Assembly (NCBI GenBank): GCA_030691295.1 | Contig: JAUYEQ010000422.1 | Coordinates: forward strand, 1 to 10,922 | DNA: 10,922 nt | Source: Bacteroidota bacterium | GTDB taxonomy: Bacteria > Bacteroidota > Bacteroidia > Bacteroidales > Prolixibacteraceae | Reading direction: 5' to 3' | Shown here: piece by piece, positions 9,577 through 10,922 of the stretch | How positions within the stretch are numbered: position 1 is the first letter of the stretch | Layout: each line of letters opens with the position of its first letter | Made by a program: the position numbers and the translations under genes | Notes under the pieces: model-generated | Database searches by the model: none | Seen by the model: the letters and a program-made list of their open reading frames with translations, nothing else | Told to the model about the DNA's origin: nothing

Positions 9577-10032
9577 ATGAAACAACTTGAAAAATTATCG
9601 GAAAACGAACACTACTCGGCGGTAAATCTTGGTAGTTTAAATGAACTAATGGATTATAGTTTAGTTCATCCGGTTAATAAAAGATTGATTGAAGGTAAAG
9701 TATTCTTGAAAGATGCAACAAAAGCAACCGGAACCGAGGTCTCGTTTAATATGTTGCCTCCCCATGCAGAGCAACCATATTTCCATATTCACCGGAAGAA
9801 CGAAGAAACTTACATTATTCTGAAGGGTTTTGGGTTCTTTCAGGTTGATGAAGACTGCTTTCAAATAAATGAGGGTAGTGTTATCCGCGTTGCCCCACAA
9901 GGGAAAAGAGGCATTTACAACTCGTCGGATGAAACGATGATTTATATGGTCATTCAATCAAAAGAAAATTCTTTGGAAGAATACACGACTGCCGATGGAG
10001 AAAGAATTCCGGTTGTGCCAAAATGGAGATAG
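9577..10032 (+). CDS. cupin-domain protein
   Basis: This 151-aa protein carries a single cupin_2 beta-barrel at about residues 55-130; the function is unknown. Cupin motif 1 is seen as PYFHIHRKNEETYIILKG, with metal-ligand candidates H70, H72 and E76 or E77. Motif 2 is GSVIRVAPQGKRGIYN (100-115): the PxG is kept, but the usual histidine position holds Gly112, so a metal would have three protein ligands or the site is altered. The N-terminal 50 residues (MKQLEKLSENEHYSAVNLGSLNELMDYS) are predicted to be mostly helical or extended and match nothing I recognise. No signal peptide is seen, so it is likely cytoplasmic. It lies between two terminators and is probably transcribed alone; no clear -7 element was found in the 70-base gap upstream. 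Catalytic dioxygenase, isomerase and small-ligand-binding roles are all open. Confidence 0.88.
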   Translation: MKQLEKLSENEHYSAVNLGSLNELMDYSLVHPVNKRLIEGKVFLKDATKATGTEVSFNMLPPHAEQPYFHIHRKNEETYIILKGFGFFQVDEDCFQINEGSVIRVAPQGKRGIYNSSDETMIYMVIQSKENSLEEYTTADGERIPVVPKWR

Positions 10033-10061
10033 TAATAAATGCACCTCATTATGAATAAAGA

Positions 10062-10097
10062 AAAGCGGCAAACTCTTCAGAATTTGCCACTTTATTT
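10062..10097. terminator. bidirectional terminator between the cupin and gamma-CA genes
   Basis: AAAG-C-GGCAAA (10062-10072) pairs with TTTGCC-A-CTTT (10083-10093): ten pairs with one C/A mismatch and a 10-base loop. A TTTATTTA tail lies on the plus strand, and the preceding AATAAAGAAAAG gives a T-rich tail on the minus strand. It can serve both convergent genes. Confidence 0.7.
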
Positions 10098-10124
10098 ATA
10101 AACCATGATCGGTTGATCAAAGCC

Positions 10125-10149
10125 GAACTTGAAACCTGGAACTTTAAAC
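10125..10149. repeat. GAACTTGAAAC-type intergenic simple repeat, second copy
   Basis: GAACTTGAAAC (10125-10135) is an exact copy, in the other orientation, of the 11-mer at 5262-5272. It is followed by CTGGAACTTTAAAC, which runs into the gamma-CA stop codon. Confidence 0.35.
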
Positions 10150-10662
10150 TTCCTTATACCACCCTGAATACATACTGTATGCTTTGGCGATGCGTTTAAT
10201 TTCGCCTTCAAGTAATTCAGGACTGATGTCTTTAATTTTTTTTGCCGGGATACCAGCGTAAACCGAACCACTCTCAACCCGCGTTCCTTTGCTGATAACC
10301 GCTCCGGCAGCCACAATGCTGTTGCTTTCAATTACAGCCTCATCCAAAACCACAGCATTCATGCCAATCATCACATTGTCGTGAATGGTGCATCCGTGAA
10401 CAATCGCTCCGTGAGCAATCGTTACATTGTTGCCAATGTTGGTGGGCGACTTTTGATAGGTGGCGTGAATCACTGCATTGTCCTGAACATTGGTATTGTT
10501 GCCCAAACGGATGTAATGAACATCTCCGCGCAGAACCGCCCCATACCAGATACTGCAATCATTTCCCATCTCCACATCTCCAATAATGACAGCGGTTTCG
10601 GCCAGAAAACAATTTTCTCCAAAAACCGGTGTTTTCCCTAAAAGTGGTTTAATAAGTGCCAT
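10144..10662 (-). CDS. gamma-carbonic-anhydrase-like left-handed beta-helix protein (YrdA family)
   Basis: This 172-aa hexapeptide-repeat protein is of the gamma-carbonic-anhydrase type (YrdA/PaaY/CaiE-like), expected to form a cytoplasmic trimer with metal sites between subunits. Seen: hexapeptide turns from about residue 12 to 140 (for example VIIGDVEMGNDCSIWYGAVLRGD); the conserved R45 and D47; Q60 and D61; and the three metal histidines H66, H84 and H89, the last two in AHGAIVHGC. The C-terminal YAGIPAKKIKDIS and a helix complete the fold. It lacks the long acidic loop of Methanosarcina Cam, so carbonic anhydrase activity is uncertain, as for most of the subfamily. The start is the ATG at 10660-10662. 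The open frame continues upstream for 62 codons, but that part is Phe/Ile-rich non-family sequence overlapping the divergent promoter region, and a TATCTTTG -7 element lies just upstream of the chosen start. Confidence 0.94.
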   Translation of the reverse strand: MALIKPLLGKTPVFGENCFLAETAVIIGDVEMGNDCSIWYGAVLRGDVHYIRLGNNTNVQDNAVIHATYQKSPTNIGNNVTIAHGAIVHGCTIHDNVMIGMNAVVLDEAVIESNSIVAAGAVISKGTRVESGSVYAGIPAKKIKDISPELLEGEIKRIAKAYSMYSGWYKEV

Positions 10663-10688
10663 TTCTGAATCAGTTTTAAATTGAGCAG

Positions 10689-10696
10689 CAAAGATA
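10689..10696 (-). promoter_or_regulatory. putative -7 element for the gamma-CA gene
   Basis: The minus strand reads TATCTTTG, a full match to TAnnTTTG. The predicted start point is near 10682, about 20 bases before the chosen ATG and downstream of the longer open frame's start. The surrounding CAGCAAAGATA (plus strand, 10686-10696) is identical to that before the GNAT gene. No good TTG lies at -33. Confidence 0.5.
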
Positions 10697-10784
10697 CAAA
10701 ACAAGGAGAATGCATGAATGTATATATGTGTTAAAGTGGTTATAAATATTTGACTGTATCTGGTCTGCCGTATAAAATAATGGT

Positions 10785-10792
10785 TATTTTTG
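10785..10792 (+). promoter_or_regulatory. putative -7 element for korA
   Basis: TATTTTTG fully matches TAnnTTTG and would give a leader of roughly 37 nt before the korA ATG at 10836. The -33 region shows only CTG (10760-10762) 22 bases upstream, an imperfect match. Confidence 0.4.
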
Positions 10793-10835
10793 AACCTTCT
10801 AAAAAAAAACGAGGGAGTAAAACAACATATATCCA

Positions 10836-10922
10836 ATGAAAAACACAAAAGTAATAGAACTTGAAGAAGTAGCCATTCGGTTTTCAGGTGATTCGGGCGA
10901 TGGAATGCAGTTGACAGGTACC
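10836..10922 (+). CDS. korA: 2-oxoglutarate (2-oxoacid):ferredoxin oxidoreductase subunit alpha, 5' part only
   Basis: Only the first 29 codons are in the window; the frame is open to the edge. The start MKNTKVIELEEVAIRFSGDS, followed by GDGMQLTGT, matches the N-terminal gamma-type domain of KorA-type alpha subunits, whose signature is a glycine-rich RFSGDSGDGMQLTG loop. The enzyme oxidatively decarboxylates 2-oxoglutarate to succinyl-CoA, reducing ferredoxin, in the cytoplasm of anaerobes and microaerophiles. The beta subunit (korB) would be expected downstream, outside the window. It is divergent from the gamma-CA gene. A different 2-oxoacid substrate cannot be excluded from so short a piece. 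Confidence 0.85.
   Translation, partial: MKNTKVIELEEVAIRFSGDSGDGMQLTGT

Noticed and set aside
10663..10848. 62-codon N-terminal extension of the gamma-CA reading frame
   Set aside because: The extra residues do not resemble the family, are Phe/Ile-rich from AT-rich spacer, overlap the divergent korA leader and lie upstream of a perfect -7 element.

Overview
The window is an ordinary stretch of chromosome, most likely from a Bacteroidota (Bacteroidetes) bacterium. Coding DNA is moderately AT-rich and the spacers are strongly AT-rich. Starts lack Shine-Dalgarno sequences. Several genes are preceded by the TAnnTTTG -7 element typical of this phylum. A large GH2 beta-galactosidase carries a lipoprotein signal, and the spacers hold the degenerate repeats common in environmental Bacteroidetes. 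The family within the phylum cannot be fixed from the sequence alone; a Bacteroidales or Marinilabiliales-type anaerobe is a guess, based mainly on the 2-oxoacid:ferredoxin oxidoreductase gene at the right edge.

Layout, left to right. tsaD (tRNA t6A synthesis, +) converges on a GNAT acetyltransferase (-), with a perfect 17-bp hairpin between their stop codons. A foldback, MITE-like repeat separates the GNAT gene from a membrane-anchored metallo-beta-lactamase-fold hydrolase (-). After a 355-bp AT-rich spacer comes a CobW/COG0523 metallochaperone GTPase (+) that appears to start at TTG. Its 3' end overlaps the convergent AEC-family transporter gene (-) by 36 bp. Upstream of the transporter, on the same strand, is a YqaB-like HAD sugar phosphatase (-). 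This is divergent from the beta-galactosidase lipoprotein gene (+), and two face-to-face phylum-type promoters lie in the gap. The beta-galactosidase gene stands alone and ends in repeat debris and a strong intrinsic terminator. A cupin gene (+) follows, then a bidirectional terminator and a gamma-carbonic-anhydrase-like hexapeptide protein (-). The last gene, divergent from it, is the first 29 codons of korA (+).

The genes do not form one pathway. Most look singly transcribed, with only AEC-HAD a possible two-gene unit. The beta-galactosidase plausibly releases galactose from beta-galactosides in the periplasm, and the neighbouring HAD phosphatase could act on sugar phosphates, but no SusC/SusD pair, sugar transporter, kinase or regulator is present. 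I found no defence system, CRISPR array, prophage, complete insertion sequence, tRNA or rRNA, and no convincing undescribed multi-gene system. The points worth a second look are small: start-site corrections, one altered motif in the GTPase, promoter architecture and repeat elements.
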